Under the pieces are notes generated by a model. That model had not been told where the DNA came from, ran no database searches, and was given only the letters and a program-made list of their open reading frames with translations. 64,000 bases of DNA from Pseudobutyrivibrio sp. 49 (lineage in GTDB: Bacteria > Bacillota > Clostridia > Lachnospirales > Lachnospiraceae), in assembly GCF_900100545.1 (NCBI RefSeq), contig NZ_FNDP01000002.1:124001-188000 (forward strand). Direction: 5' to 3'. Shown in pieces: positions 1 through 8,650 of this stretch (position 1 is the stretch's first letter; each line of letters opens with the position of its first letter). Position numbers and translations under genes: made by a program.

Positions 1-156
1 TTTCTTGCATATGTTCAACGAATTATCTTCCGAACCATCATCTACTAATATTAATTCAAAATCATGAAACGTTTGATTTAACACGCTTTCAATGCATCGT
101 GATAAATATCTCTCCTTATTATATACAGGTATTATTACCGAAACTGCTGCGCTCAT
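1..156 (-). CDS. Glycosyltransferase family 2, N-terminal fragment (runs off left edge)
   Basis: Only the first 52 codons are in the window; the rest lies beyond position 1. The peptide opens with the GT2 signature SVIIPVYNKERYLSRCIESV, followed by a nucleotide-sugar-binding strand LILVDDGSEDNS. This is the standard N-terminus of a GT-A-fold inverting glycosyltransferase acting at the cytoplasmic membrane face. The ATG at 154-156 is preceded by a GAGGAAA ribosome binding site lying in the end of the upstream gene, whose stop codon is 7 bases away, so the two are translationally close and co-transcribed. Acceptor and donor cannot be told. It is too short for the automatic ORF caller. Confidence 0.85.
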   Translation of the reverse strand, partial: MSAAVSVIIPVYNKERYLSRCIESVLNQTFHDFELILVDDGSEDNSLNICKK

Positions 157-163
157 TATTATC

Positions 164-1174
164 TTACTTTTTCCTCATTTTACTAAGTGATAAAATTTTT
201 AATATTATATTATCTAGTTTCCATCTGTACGCAATCATATACAAAAAAATAACTGTACGAATTTTTACAGATTCACCTTTCGGTTTATTAAATGTAATAT
301 TTGAATTATTAAAACAATTTGGCATCTCGTTATTTATCCATTCAAAAATGCGCTTCTTGTATTTTAACAGTTCTGTATAACTTGTATATGGCGCAGTGTA
401 AAGAATATGATATATTCCCGTTTTCACAACAAAATATTCAAAATATTCATCATTAATAATACTTTCAATATTATCTATATCAAGTATCCTAGAAAATAAA
501 ATAGTTACATCTGTTTCCCCTGTAACAGTTCGATGAATTGTATTAGAAACGGACTCCTCATTAAAAAGCCAAATATAACCAATATATTCTGTATAGGAAA
601 TCTTAGGTTCATTTAAAAAACAGGTAATATTAAAGTATATATCCTCGCCTAGCGGAAAAGCTAAAAATTTTATTCTTTTTTCTTTTAAATAATCTCTCCT
701 ATATAACTTTCCCCATGGTGTAATATTCATATATCTACACCATTCAGAATTACTCAATGATACTTTTTTTATTATTTTCCCCTTATTAGTTATATGCATA
801 TAACCAGATAATATTATATCAGAATCCGTTTCCAAGGCCTTTTCCAATAATATTTCAACATAATCATTCTTTATATAATCATCCTGGTCAACAAAAATAA
901 TATAATCTCCAGAAGCCACTTCTAGTCCTTTATTTCTTGCAGCTCCCTGTCCCGAATTCTCTTGTCGAACTAAGTTAAGCTGAAAATTATCCTTCTGACT
1001 AGATTTCGAATATCTATCAGCAATCTTTTCATAAGAAGTATCTGATGAACCATCATCAACAAATACTAATTCTAAATTTTTGTATGTCTGATTTTCAAAT
1101 TGATAAAAAAGATTATCAATATATGCTTCTCCATTATAGATTGGCACTATAATGGACACTAATTCTTTTGACAT
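164..1174 (-). CDS. Glycosyltransferase family 2 (336 aa)
   Basis: GT-A-fold GT2 enzyme, presumably adding one sugar to the lipid-linked repeat unit. The N-terminus has SIIVPIYNGE, then LVFVDDGSSDTS (donor-binding strand), GAARNKGLEVASGDYIIFVD (the conserved strand before the metal site) and VDQDD as the DXD-type motif near residue 97. The C-terminal ~130 residues are variable and lack an obvious membrane span. ATG at 1172-1174 follows AGAGG at a good distance. It lies 27 bases after the previous stop, within the long minus-strand operon. Donor and acceptor sugars are unknown; the family call is firm, the specificity is not. Confidence 0.9.
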   Translation of the reverse strand: MSKELVSIIVPIYNGEAYIDNLFYQFENQTYKNLELVFVDDGSSDTSYEKIADRYSKSSQKDNFQLNLVRQENSGQGAARNKGLEVASGDYIIFVDQDDYIKNDYVEILLEKALETDSDIILSGYMHITNKGKIIKKVSLSNSEWCRYMNITPWGKLYRRDYLKEKRIKFLAFPLGEDIYFNITCFLNEPKISYTEYIGYIWLFNEESVSNTIHRTVTGETDVTILFSRILDIDNIESIINDEYFEYFVVKTGIYHILYTAPYTSYTELLKYKKRIFEWINNEMPNCFNNSNITFNKPKGESVKIRTVIFLYMIAYRWKLDNIILKILSLSKMRKK

Positions 1175-1201
1175 TTAAACCTCTTCCCCAGGTGTAACGT
1201 A

Positions 1202-1999
1202 TTAATAATTTTTATATGCGTTTGAATAAAAACGCATAATTAGTTTTGCTATGCCTCTTGGCCAAAAACGACAAAATATTTCATACTCATTATTATATCT
1301 ATCATTTGTTGTTCTGAGTAAAACCGCCGTTTGATTGTCATCATTCATTCTATGATACAAAAGTATCTTATCAACATATACAAATGAACCCTCTAATTTC
1401 GATAATCTCTCCCACAAATCCCAATCCATAGCTGCTTTATATTCTTCTCTAAAGACAATTTCTGGCATCTTATTTCTAACGCACACTACTGAAGGATGTG
1501 TTATTGGATTGCCCAGACATTGAATCATTCTCTTTCCAAACTTTGTTCTCATTAATAATCTAGAATGAGCTGGACCTAATAATACTTTTTTTATTTTTAT
1601 CATTTTTGATTGCTTTTTATCGACAATATTATTATGCATCTCTATATAATCGGTAAACACTATAATGGGGTCTTCACTTCTGTTTATTTTTTCAATTATT
1701 TCTTTTACAAAATCTTTATGAAGAACCTCGTCTTGATGAGCTAACATTATGAGAGGTGTCTCAGCCTGACGCATTGCGAAATTATAATCGGCAATCTGCC
1801 CACCATTTGGATTAACGCACATTTTAATACCGTATTTTTCTGCCAATCCTTCAATATGACCATTAGGTGTAGAAGTAGAAATAAGTATGTTAGCCTTCTC
1901 ACTCTGATTCAGAAGACTTAATATACTTTCCTCTAAATACTCACACTCTTTATATGCGCAAATTACAAAAGTCAAATCTTTACAACTATAATAATTCAT
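1202..1999 (-). CDS. Glycosyltransferase family 2 (265 aa)
   Basis: GT2 enzyme beginning MNYYSCKDLTFVICAYKECE. It has the donor-binding N-terminal strand and an AHQDEVLHKDF segment that stands in for the usual DXD motif; HQDE is a variant of the common DQDD/DSDD. Further on is AAMDWDLWERL, a typical GT2 C-terminal acidic motif (often the catalytic-base region). An in-frame start 13 codons upstream (2038) overlaps the preceding gene. I prefer the ATG at 1997-1999, preceded by AAAGGAATAAC just after the upstream stop at 2001. Resembles rhamnosyltransferase-like GT2 proteins, but substrate is not determinable. Confidence 0.85.
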   Translation of the reverse strand: MNYYSCKDLTFVICAYKECEYLEESILSLLNQSEKANILISTSTPNGHIEGLAEKYGIKMCVNPNGGQIADYNFAMRQAETPLIMLAHQDEVLHKDFVKEIIEKINRSEDPIIVFTDYIEMHNNIVDKKQSKMIKIKKVLLGPAHSRLLMRTKFGKRMIQCLGNPITHPSVVCVRNKMPEIVFREEYKAAMDWDLWERLSKLEGSFVYVDKILLYHRMNDDNQTAVLLRTTNDRYNNEYEIFCRFWPRGIAKLIMRFYSNAYKNY

Positions 2000-2000
2000 G

Positions 2001-2345
2001 TTATTCCTTTTCAGCATAATCTCTTTCTCGTATGGCAATTTCTTGAACCAAATTACTTACTTTCTGCTCCAAACTAGATACTTTTATTGTTAATAAAAAT
2101 ACTTTAATTATCAATAAAAATATTATACATAAAAATATAAAATTAGATGGTGAAATTATCCCTATTTTCCTTGCAAGAGTAATCGCTATTTCCGGAAAGA
2201 ACCCTAAAATAACTAACACGCTAGAAAAAACAATCCAAAAAAATGCTTCGTTCACCTGTAACTGAGATTTTTTCAATTTTCTATAGATGAACATAAATAG
2301 TAATATTGCGCTAATCAATAAAAGCGCCCTCAAAAATAAAGACAT
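2001..2345 (-). CDS. DUF2304 small membrane protein (114 aa)
   Basis: Small protein with three hydrophobic segments (about residues 3-20, 34-52 and 67-88) and a charged, coiled-coil-like tail (SSLEQKVSNLVQEIAIRERD). The length, the layout and the central EAFFWIVFSSVLVILGFFPE match the DUF2304 family, which typically sits beside DPM-like GT2 genes as here: the GT2 stop and this start are 2 bases apart. By this association it is likely a partner in making or flipping a polyprenyl-phosphate sugar, but no biochemical role is established to my knowledge. Start ATG follows AAAGG. Confidence 0.75.
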   Translation of the reverse strand: MSLFLRALLLISAILLFMFIYRKLKKSQLQVNEAFFWIVFSSVLVILGFFPEIAITLARKIGIISPSNFIFLCIIFLLIIKVFLLTIKVSSLEQKVSNLVQEIAIRERDYAEKE

Positions 2346-2347
2346 AA

Positions 2348-3040
2348 TTAACCTTTCTTTCTAAACCATTGCACAACAAGAATCGACGTAATCATGTGAA
2401 ACATATATTTAACACCATTTGTAAAGCTTAAATAGCTTTCCCCAGCTATTCTTTCGTTCATTTTCACAGGATACTCTCCTACTTTTGCCCCACACCTTAT
2501 TAAATAAGCTATAGTATCAGGTTCTGGTCCATAATTCATTTGGTATGCCAACTTTTTAATCATTTTCTTATCATACATTCGCATACCTGATGTCGAATCT
2601 TTTACTGTCTTTCCAGTAGTAATTTTTATAAGTGCATCAATCAATGAATTTCCAAACATCCTAAACGACATTCGTTTGTCACCTTCAAGAAATCTAGAGC
2701 CAATAACAATATCAAGCTTGTTATCCTCAGCGTATTGCATCATTGGATCCAAGAACTCAGGATTATGTTGTCCATCACCATCATACTGAATAGCATAATC
2801 ATAATCCTTTTTTAAAGCATACCTCATTCCTGTTTGAAATGCTCCTGATAATCCCAAATTTACAGGAAGGTCTATCATATTATACCCGTTCTTTTTACAT
2901 ATCTCTGCAGTATTATCAATAGAGCCGTCATTTACCACTATATAATCAAACTGAGCATACTCATTCTGTAATTGTTCAACTACTCTTGCAATATTCTCTG
3001 CCTCATTGTATGCAGGTATCACCACTAACAATTTCTTCAC
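2348..3040 (-). CDS. DPM1-like GT2, probable polyprenyl-phosphate sugar synthase (230 aa)
   Basis: Compact soluble GT2 of the dolichyl-phosphate-mannose-synthase type. It opens KKLLVVIPAYNEAENIARVV, carries VVNDGSIDNTAEIC and has the metal motif YDGDGQHNPEFL near residue 89. DSTSGMRMYDKK and a MNERIAGESYL segment follow, typical of DPM/GtrB-like enzymes that move a sugar from an NDP donor onto undecaprenyl phosphate. No membrane anchor is present; the neighbouring DUF2304 protein may supply it. Start is GTG at 3040, preceded by AAGGGGAAG. The sugar is unknown. Confidence 0.85.
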   Translation of the reverse strand: MKKLLVVIPAYNEAENIARVVEQLQNEYAQFDYIVVNDGSIDNTAEICKKNGYNMIDLPVNLGLSGAFQTGMRYALKKDYDYAIQYDGDGQHNPEFLDPMMQYAEDNKLDIVIGSRFLEGDKRMSFRMFGNSLIDALIKITTGKTVKDSTSGMRMYDKKMIKKLAYQMNYGPEPDTIAYLIRCGAKVGEYPVKMNERIAGESYLSFTNGVKYMFHMITSILVVQWFRKKG

Positions 3041-3055
3041 TGTTTCTTCCCCTTA

Positions 3056-4828
3056 TTACTTTTCAGTTGAATACACTATAAGCCCCGTATTCTCATATAC
3101 TATCGGATAATCTTTCAAAATACTCTCATGGTCCGAATAAAAGGCTGAATTACGAAGGACGCAAACATATTCTGTCTCTTTATTATTCATTTTTTCGATT
3201 ATATCTTCTAACTCGTCTGTTCTTTCAATATAGCCACTACTATCATTGCCCGTAATTCCCATGTACCAATAGCATCGTACTATATCACCAAACTCAGCTA
3301 GCATTGGAACCTCATCCTTTGGGAAGTTATCCATAACATATGAAATACCCTCCATTTCGTCCTCGCTAAAATTAGGCTCCGTTCTAACTCTGATGAATTC
3401 ATTCTGATTCCACATATAGTAAAAATTGCTAGTATTATTACGAGGTTGTATATTCGTAGGACTAGAAGCCAACTTGTTTTCTATAAAGCAGAAATTCATT
3501 ATAAATGGAATACTCATCATCACAATCATAGAAGGGAAAAGACGGTTCTTTTCATCTATCAATTTCACTATTGCTGATGAAGCTATTACAACACTAAACA
3601 TGAAAAGCGGATAGTACAATTTATAGAAATAATAAGCGGATATCCACTCGCAAAATACCATAGGAGTTAATACTAATACAGAAACCACAAGAATTATCTC
3701 AGCAATCCATTCAAATCTTAATTCTTTTTTCTGAATACTTATAATGGCATCATAAACTATAAATGGCGATAGCCATACATACTGCCAATAATAATCACTA
3801 TATATACTTCCTTGTTCTTTAGCGAAATCGAATATTGACGCTATATCTCCACCAGTTAGCTTGTAAACACCAGCCAACAATCCTAATCCAACAACAATAG
3901 AAAAAATGGCAAATACAGCTATCACTTTCTTTATGTTGAATGTTTTTCTTACTTTTATTTCATAGTATATCTCAAATACAAATACTGCTAAGACCATAAA
4001 TGGAGCTAATAGCATATAACACATAGTTAAAGTAAATAGCATCAATGCCCATGCAATCAATAGCTCTATTCGATGATTTTCCCTATCTACATCCTCAGCC
4101 AGTACAATAAAACCTGTCATAAGAAGAACTGCCATTCCCCAATACAAAAATGAATATAGGAAACTGCTAAGAGGATACTGCGCGGTATATATTATAATCA
4201 GTACAACGCCAGCTATTTTCTTAAGCTTTGTATTTAATCTTTTATTTATGACTACCCATACTATTTCTATTTCAAAAATCAAGAATATGTTATCTACTAA
4301 AGTAAATAGCTTCACATACTCTATTTCCTTCACCCATGGGGAAAAGAAATCTATAACTACTGTATTTATAAGTGGAGCAAAATACATCCAAGGAAGATGT
4401 CTACTTCTAACAAGTGACATGGCATTCATGAAATGTACTGCTCCATCTACATTTAGAAAGGCAGGCGCATGACTAATATCCTTAAGTCTCAACAAATAAA
4501 TTATTAACCCAATTGCTATTAATACTACCGCAACTACACTCAGCTTGTCGAGATAATACTCTTGTCTCTCGTCTTTCTTTTTGTTATAGAAATACAAAAG
4601 TCCTGCTGCAAAAATGTGCACTACAGAAACAGTTAATAGATTAATAGGAATTTTTACTACGTCTATTATTCCCACTGCTAATGTGTCAATTGCCATCACA
4701 AGAATAATTGTCATCAAAAGCCAGCGGGTAAATTCCAGCTTCTCCTTATTCTTTTGCAATTGCATTAAAAATGTAGTTTCAACTATTGTTGAAACTAAGT
4801 ATAGTATTGAAACTATAACGCTATTCAT
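3056..4828 (-). CDS. Large multi-membrane GT-C-like protein (590 aa)
   Basis: Polytopic protein with roughly a dozen hydrophobic spans and a soluble C-terminal ~130 residues. An early extracytoplasmic loop carries an acidic residue followed by a conserved-looking motif (FLNVDGAVHFMNA, about residue 125), as in GT-C glycosyltransferases that use polyprenyl-phosphate sugars. The C-terminal tail (YSDHESILKDYPIVYENTGL) resembles the small alpha/beta domains on such proteins. It lies 15 bases upstream of the DPM-like GT2, which suggests donor maker plus user. ATG at 4826-4828 overlaps the previous gene by 8 bases and follows AGGGGAG. No family could be named with certainty. Confidence 0.65.
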   Translation of the reverse strand: MNSVIVSILYLVSTIVETTFLMQLQKNKEKLEFTRWLLMTIILVMAIDTLAVGIIDVVKIPINLLTVSVVHIFAAGLLYFYNKKKDERQEYYLDKLSVVAVVLIAIGLIIYLLRLKDISHAPAFLNVDGAVHFMNAMSLVRSRHLPWMYFAPLINTVVIDFFSPWVKEIEYVKLFTLVDNIFLIFEIEIVWVVINKRLNTKLKKIAGVVLIIIYTAQYPLSSFLYSFLYWGMAVLLMTGFIVLAEDVDRENHRIELLIAWALMLFTLTMCYMLLAPFMVLAVFVFEIYYEIKVRKTFNIKKVIAVFAIFSIVVGLGLLAGVYKLTGGDIASIFDFAKEQGSIYSDYYWQYVWLSPFIVYDAIISIQKKELRFEWIAEIILVVSVLVLTPMVFCEWISAYYFYKLYYPLFMFSVVIASSAIVKLIDEKNRLFPSMIVMMSIPFIMNFCFIENKLASSPTNIQPRNNTSNFYYMWNQNEFIRVRTEPNFSEDEMEGISYVMDNFPKDEVPMLAEFGDIVRCYWYMGITGNDSSGYIERTDELEDIIEKMNNKETEYVCVLRNSAFYSDHESILKDYPIVYENTGLIVYSTEK

Positions 4829-5861
4829 GTATTACTCCCCTTGTTTTTATGATATTGCAAATACGAATAATCTTTTCGTCAATCTTAAAAAGCGCAAATA
4901 ATGCTGCACGAATCTTATCCAGTACAAAGCATGCTACAAATATGCCAAGTGCAATCACTAAAATAGCTGCCATCATTTTAATTCCGCTCATCTGAGCTAA
5001 AAATGCAAATCTATTATGAATATACAAATTCCATATAAAAGGATTTACATGAATTATATAAATAAAAAATGTGGTTGGAGATAATATCTTAATCACCTTA
5101 GCAAACCTATCTCCAATCTTCATAGAAGTAAACAAAATCATTAGACATAGTGAGGTTGCAACAAGAATTGGCGACTGAAAGCATCGTACTTTATCCTGTA
5201 ATCCCCAGAAATATATACATGCAACGCCTATACTCAAGCTTAGAATATATATAACAATGGCGTATACTTTTTTGTATTCTCGGTTCGCTTTCTTCATCAT
5301 TCCACCAATTATATAAAGTATCATTAGCCATATGATGGAATATCCCTTATTTGTAAAGAACAAATCATCTACCGATATTGTTGCATAAAGCGAAAATACA
5401 AATAGCAACACAAAATTAACAATATTTGAGTACTTGTAATTACTATTAACAAATGTATTTAAAACCGGAATAAAAATAAATAATCCTACGTATGCATTCA
5501 AATACCAGTATTGATTACTCATTATTGGAAACAGTGCATTTTTCCAATCTATCACAGACACTGTTCCTGGAAGATAAAAGAAAAAGAATAAAGTTATCAT
5601 CAATGTATGAAAAATCGTACGAACAAGTAGCAGTACAATATTCTCCACCTTATACTTTGATTCCACTCCAACATATCCTGAAATCAGTGCATAACAATTA
5701 ATTGAAGCTACTACCATAAGCTCCAAAGTCCATATTATCACATACTTCATTGAGTTTGGTTCTAAAGACTCTATTACTCCTCCCCATCCTAAAATATGTG
5801 CTATTATGATTCCGTAAGTCGATATGATTCTTAATAAGTCGATTCCGTAATTACGTTTCAT
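4821..5861 (-). CDS. Integral-membrane O-acyltransferase, Acyl_transf_3 family (346 aa)
   Basis: Multi-span acyltransferase-3 family protein (as in WecH and OatA-type membrane domains) that carries an acetyl or other acyl group to a glycan outside the membrane. The N-terminus KRNYGIDLLRIISTYGIIIA then HILGWGG contains the family's R-x-x-x-x-D-x-x-R and first-helix histidine. The middle has NQYWYLNAYVGLFIFIPVLN and a later FFIYIIHVNPF, both typical. A TTG at 5876 would add five residues, but the ATG at 5859-5861 sits after GAGAGAG and starts just downstream of the upstream stop. Likely modifies the repeat unit; no SGNH domain follows. Confidence 0.85.
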   Translation of the reverse strand: MKRNYGIDLLRIISTYGIIIAHILGWGGVIESLEPNSMKYVIIWTLELMVVASINCYALISGYVGVESKYKVENIVLLLVRTIFHTLMITLFFFFYLPGTVSVIDWKNALFPIMSNQYWYLNAYVGLFIFIPVLNTFVNSNYKYSNIVNFVLLFVFSLYATISVDDLFFTNKGYSIIWLMILYIIGGMMKKANREYKKVYAIVIYILSLSIGVACIYFWGLQDKVRCFQSPILVATSLCLMILFTSMKIGDRFAKVIKILSPTTFFIYIIHVNPFIWNLYIHNRFAFLAQMSGIKMMAAILVIALGIFVACFVLDKIRAALFALFKIDEKIIRICNIIKTRGVIHE

Positions 5862-5862
5862 T

Positions 5863-6903
5863 TTAAACTCTCTCAATACATTTTTTTATTTTGCGCTTAA
5901 CACATAAAATCATGTTATCAAAAAACCACTTACTTGTCCCTATACTATCTACTATAGCCTTAAGTGATTCCATTTCATCTTTTTGAATTTTTGCATTATC
6001 ACGCCATTCCGGGAAATTTTCTTCCATCCAACGAGTTGACCGAATAATCTCTTTTGGATAAAAATAATTAGCGTTAGTCAACACATAATAGGTATTTCTG
6101 AAATACAAAGTTATGACAATATATTCCAGCTGTTTATAGTACTTCTCAAATAATCCACGCTTTTTAAGCTCATCATATAGCAGCTCTATAGCCTTGTATC
6201 TATCCAACTGATGTATTCCATTAATATCATGAACTGTAGATTCAGAAATTTGTCTGTAATAATATAAAGGCTCTTTATACAGACAAATCTTATTTATATA
6301 CTCATTAATCAAAAATCCCCAGTAATTATCTTCAAATCTCATTCCCTGTGGGAAATACATATCATTGTCGATAAGAACCTCACGTCTATATATTCTTGTA
6401 ACTAATCCACCTATAACACTAGTGCTAAGAATTCTTCGATCATCATCTGTTAATTCTTTTCCGTCTAAAGTTAAAAGCTCATCCGTCCATATGATACCAG
6501 GTTTTAGCTCTTCATCTGTTATAGTCTCACCAGTAAAAGTGGCTATCTGAGATGCTACGCAATCGGCATTATTTTCCTTTGCCATATTATATAATTTCTC
6601 ATATGTAGACAAAGAGATGTAGTCGTCACTATCAATAAAGCCGATGTATTCGCCCTTAGCTATTTTCATACCAAGGTTCTTGGCACCACCCTGTTTTAGA
6701 TTCACTTTTGAATCTATAACAATTATGTTGTCATATTTTGCTTCATATTCTCTCATAATGGCTATAGAATTGTCTGGAGAACAATCATTTACCAATATGA
6801 TTTCTATATCTGATAGAGTCTGCCCCACAAGGCTATCTATACACGCTCTCAAATATGGTTCCACATTATATATTGGAACAATTACACTAACCTTTGGCTG
6901 CAT
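5863..6903 (-). CDS. Glycosyltransferase family 2 (346 aa)
   Basis: GT2 with KVSVIVPIYNVEPYLRACID, ILVNDCSPDNS, GGAKNLGMKIAKGEYIGFID and the DXD-type motif IDSDDYIS near residue 93. The C-terminal half contains RFEDNYWGFLI, the ED-type motif common in capsule GT2 enzymes of the EpsH/CpsI type. ATG at 6903 follows AAGGGAG. It lies in the operon between an unrecognised protein and the acyltransferase. Substrate unknown. Confidence 0.9.
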   Translation of the reverse strand: MQPKVSVIVPIYNVEPYLRACIDSLVGQTLSDIEIILVNDCSPDNSIAIMREYEAKYDNIIVIDSKVNLKQGGAKNLGMKIAKGEYIGFIDSDDYISLSTYEKLYNMAKENNADCVASQIATFTGETITDEELKPGIIWTDELLTLDGKELTDDDRRILSTSVIGGLVTRIYRREVLIDNDMYFPQGMRFEDNYWGFLINEYINKICLYKEPLYYYRQISESTVHDINGIHQLDRYKAIELLYDELKKRGLFEKYYKQLEYIVITLYFRNTYYVLTNANYFYPKEIIRSTRWMEENFPEWRDNAKIQKDEMESLKAIVDSIGTSKWFFDNMILCVKRKIKKCIERV

Positions 6904-6921
6904 ATCTCTCCCTTTTCACTG

Positions 6922-8034
6922 TTAATCATTCAAAGCTTCTTTTAAAAGTCTCAGCTTCAAATCATTATTTTCTGTTTTGTGATTTTCCAAATAACTAATC
7001 TGCTTATCGATTCCAGCCGCATAATTATCTGGATTATACTTTGCTAGCTTTAAAACGTCACGGCAATTATCTAAGATGGCTCTCAATTCTTCCTGAGATT
7101 TGATCTTATTGCCGCCCCAGTATTTCTCATATTCCTTAGTTAATCCTGTGGAATCATTATCCTTGATTGCCTGTAAAATTCTCTTTCTATTTTTATTGTA
7201 AATATTATCTGGCTCAATAGCCTCGATATCTGCGCTATTTAAAATTTCAATCTTCTTTCCAAGACACATCGCGTAGCCTATCTGAGTACCCACTTCATCT
7301 ACAGCTATAGCGTCAGCTAATTCGATAATAGTCTTAAGTCTTCTAATGAACTTTGTATCCCAACGTACTCCAGCTGATACTATCTTTACATTCTTTTTAA
7401 GGCAATCATCAATAAAAGCATTATCCAAATTAAACCAATAACCACATAAAATAATAGTTTTATAGCGTCCCTCAAACTGCTTAATCATTTCATCAACCAG
7501 CAATTTGCACTCTCGTGGTTTTACTTCCTCTGAATGGCTATGAAAAACTACAACAGTCTTTCCATTTTTCTCTCTCATATCTGCTATTGTTTCAGCATCA
7601 TAAAAGCTTTTAGCATAATGAATATATGGTCCAATAGAATATACAGGAATATTAGGATTGAACTCATGAATCATTTTCTTTCTGTATTCGCCCTGGGTGA
7701 TATGGCAAAAATTATAATCAGAGCATTCAAAGTCTCCTATTTCCTCACCGAATCTTACTCCGTGCTCCACCAATGGTACATAAACATTACTTCTCTTTCG
7801 TAAACCTGCAAATCGGTACAATTCATTAATATGCCCATAGTTTATTCCCTCTAAGCACAACTCTCCAGGAACAAATAGTGGCTTTGTTTTATCTAATTTC
7901 TTTATTTCTTCGATTAACTCATCACCATTTGCTATCGAATCAATTTTACAAAGCTGGTTGACTCCAAAATAAAAATCTAAACTTCTAATTTTATAAATCT
8001 TAAATAATAGGTCGGATAAATATATATTCTTCAT
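6922..8034 (-). CDS. Unrecognised protein, possibly GT-B-fold sugar transferase (370 aa)
   Basis: I do not recognise the family. The protein is soluble and alpha/beta. The first half ends with ECSDYNFCHITQGEYRKKMI. The middle has a beta-strand/turn KTVVVFHSHSEEVKPREC. The second half contains KIVSAGVRWDTKFIRR and ADAIAVDEVGTQIGYAMCLG, reminiscent of the C-terminal donor domain of GT-B enzymes, in which an acidic residue and small-residue turn precede a helix and the domain decides a target's location. It sits among GT2 and acetyltransferase genes, so a role in repeat-unit assembly is likely. ATG at 8034 has a weak ribosome binding site (GAAAGAAAC). Pyruvyl-transferase-like or CDP-glycerol-transferase-like folds are alternatives. 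Confidence 0.5.
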   Translation of the reverse strand: MKNIYLSDLLFKIYKIRSLDFYFGVNQLCKIDSIANGDELIEEIKKLDKTKPLFVPGELCLEGINYGHINELYRFAGLRKRSNVYVPLVEHGVRFGEEIGDFECSDYNFCHITQGEYRKKMIHEFNPNIPVYSIGPYIHYAKSFYDAETIADMREKNGKTVVVFHSHSEEVKPRECKLLVDEMIKQFEGRYKTIILCGYWFNLDNAFIDDCLKKNVKIVSAGVRWDTKFIRRLKTIIELADAIAVDEVGTQIGYAMCLGKKIEILNSADIEAIEPDNIYNKNRKRILQAIKDNDSTGLTKEYEKYWGGNKIKSQEELRAILDNCRDVLKLAKYNPDNYAAGIDKQISYLENHKTENNDLKLRLLKEALND

Positions 8035-8065
8035 GTTTCTTTCAGTTACCTAAATATATTGTAAA

Positions 8066-8650
8066 TCAAACTCGCTCCCACTGATGATTATTGAAATTGT
8101 ATTTTTTTATTATCTTAGCTGGATTACCAGCAACAATACAATAATCTGGTACATTCTTTGTAACCACACTACCTGCACCAATCACACATTTCTTTCCAAG
8201 TGTAACACCGGGAAGTATAATCGCCTTTTCTCCTAACCAGCTTCCCTCTCCAATAACCACTGGTGCTGTTATAAGTGGCTGGTCCATATAGGGTATATTG
8301 CTTTCAGGGTCTATAGAATGATTTTCAGATGTGATTAGAACATTACTAGCTATTAATACATTATCTTCTATTGTAATATCATCCCCACCTAAAAATGTGA
8401 CATTATACGTTATAAAACAACCATTTCCAATTGTTATTCTTGCATTTCTGTTACCTCTGTCAGGGAAAAGTTGAATTCGTGAATTAGGAAGTATAGTGGT
8501 ATTATTACCTATGAAAATATTTTTGGAAGTTTCGTCTAAAATATTAGGTGTATGAACTATAGAATTCTCACCAAGTGCACCATACTCCACAACGGGCGGC
8601 TTAGTACACCATCTTACAAATTTTCCTAATGCTCTTCTTATAATCATCAT
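8066..8650 (-). CDS. Hexapeptide-repeat acetyltransferase (CatB/WbbJ type, 194 aa)
   Basis: Left-handed beta-helix O- or N-acetyltransferase. After an N-terminal segment the sequence shows the hexapeptide rhythm NIFIGNNTTILPNSRIQL and DITIEDNVLIASNVLI, followed by SENHSI (the catalytic-histidine loop) and GEGSWLGEKAIILPGVTLG. It ends with the family signature GAGSVVTKNVPDYCIVAGNP then AKIIKKY. It would use acetyl-CoA to acetylate a sugar of the repeat unit. Two ATGs are adjacent (8650 and 8647); GGGGAGCTA lies just before, so the second may be used. The previous gene's stop overlaps by one base. Acceptor unknown. Confidence 0.9.
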   Translation of the reverse strand: MMIIRRALGKFVRWCTKPPVVEYGALGENSIVHTPNILDETSKNIFIGNNTTILPNSRIQLFPDRGNRNARITIGNGCFITYNVTFLGGDDITIEDNVLIASNVLITSENHSIDPESNIPYMDQPLITAPVVIGEGSWLGEKAIILPGVTLGKKCVIGAGSVVTKNVPDYCIVAGNPAKIIKKYNFNNHQWERV

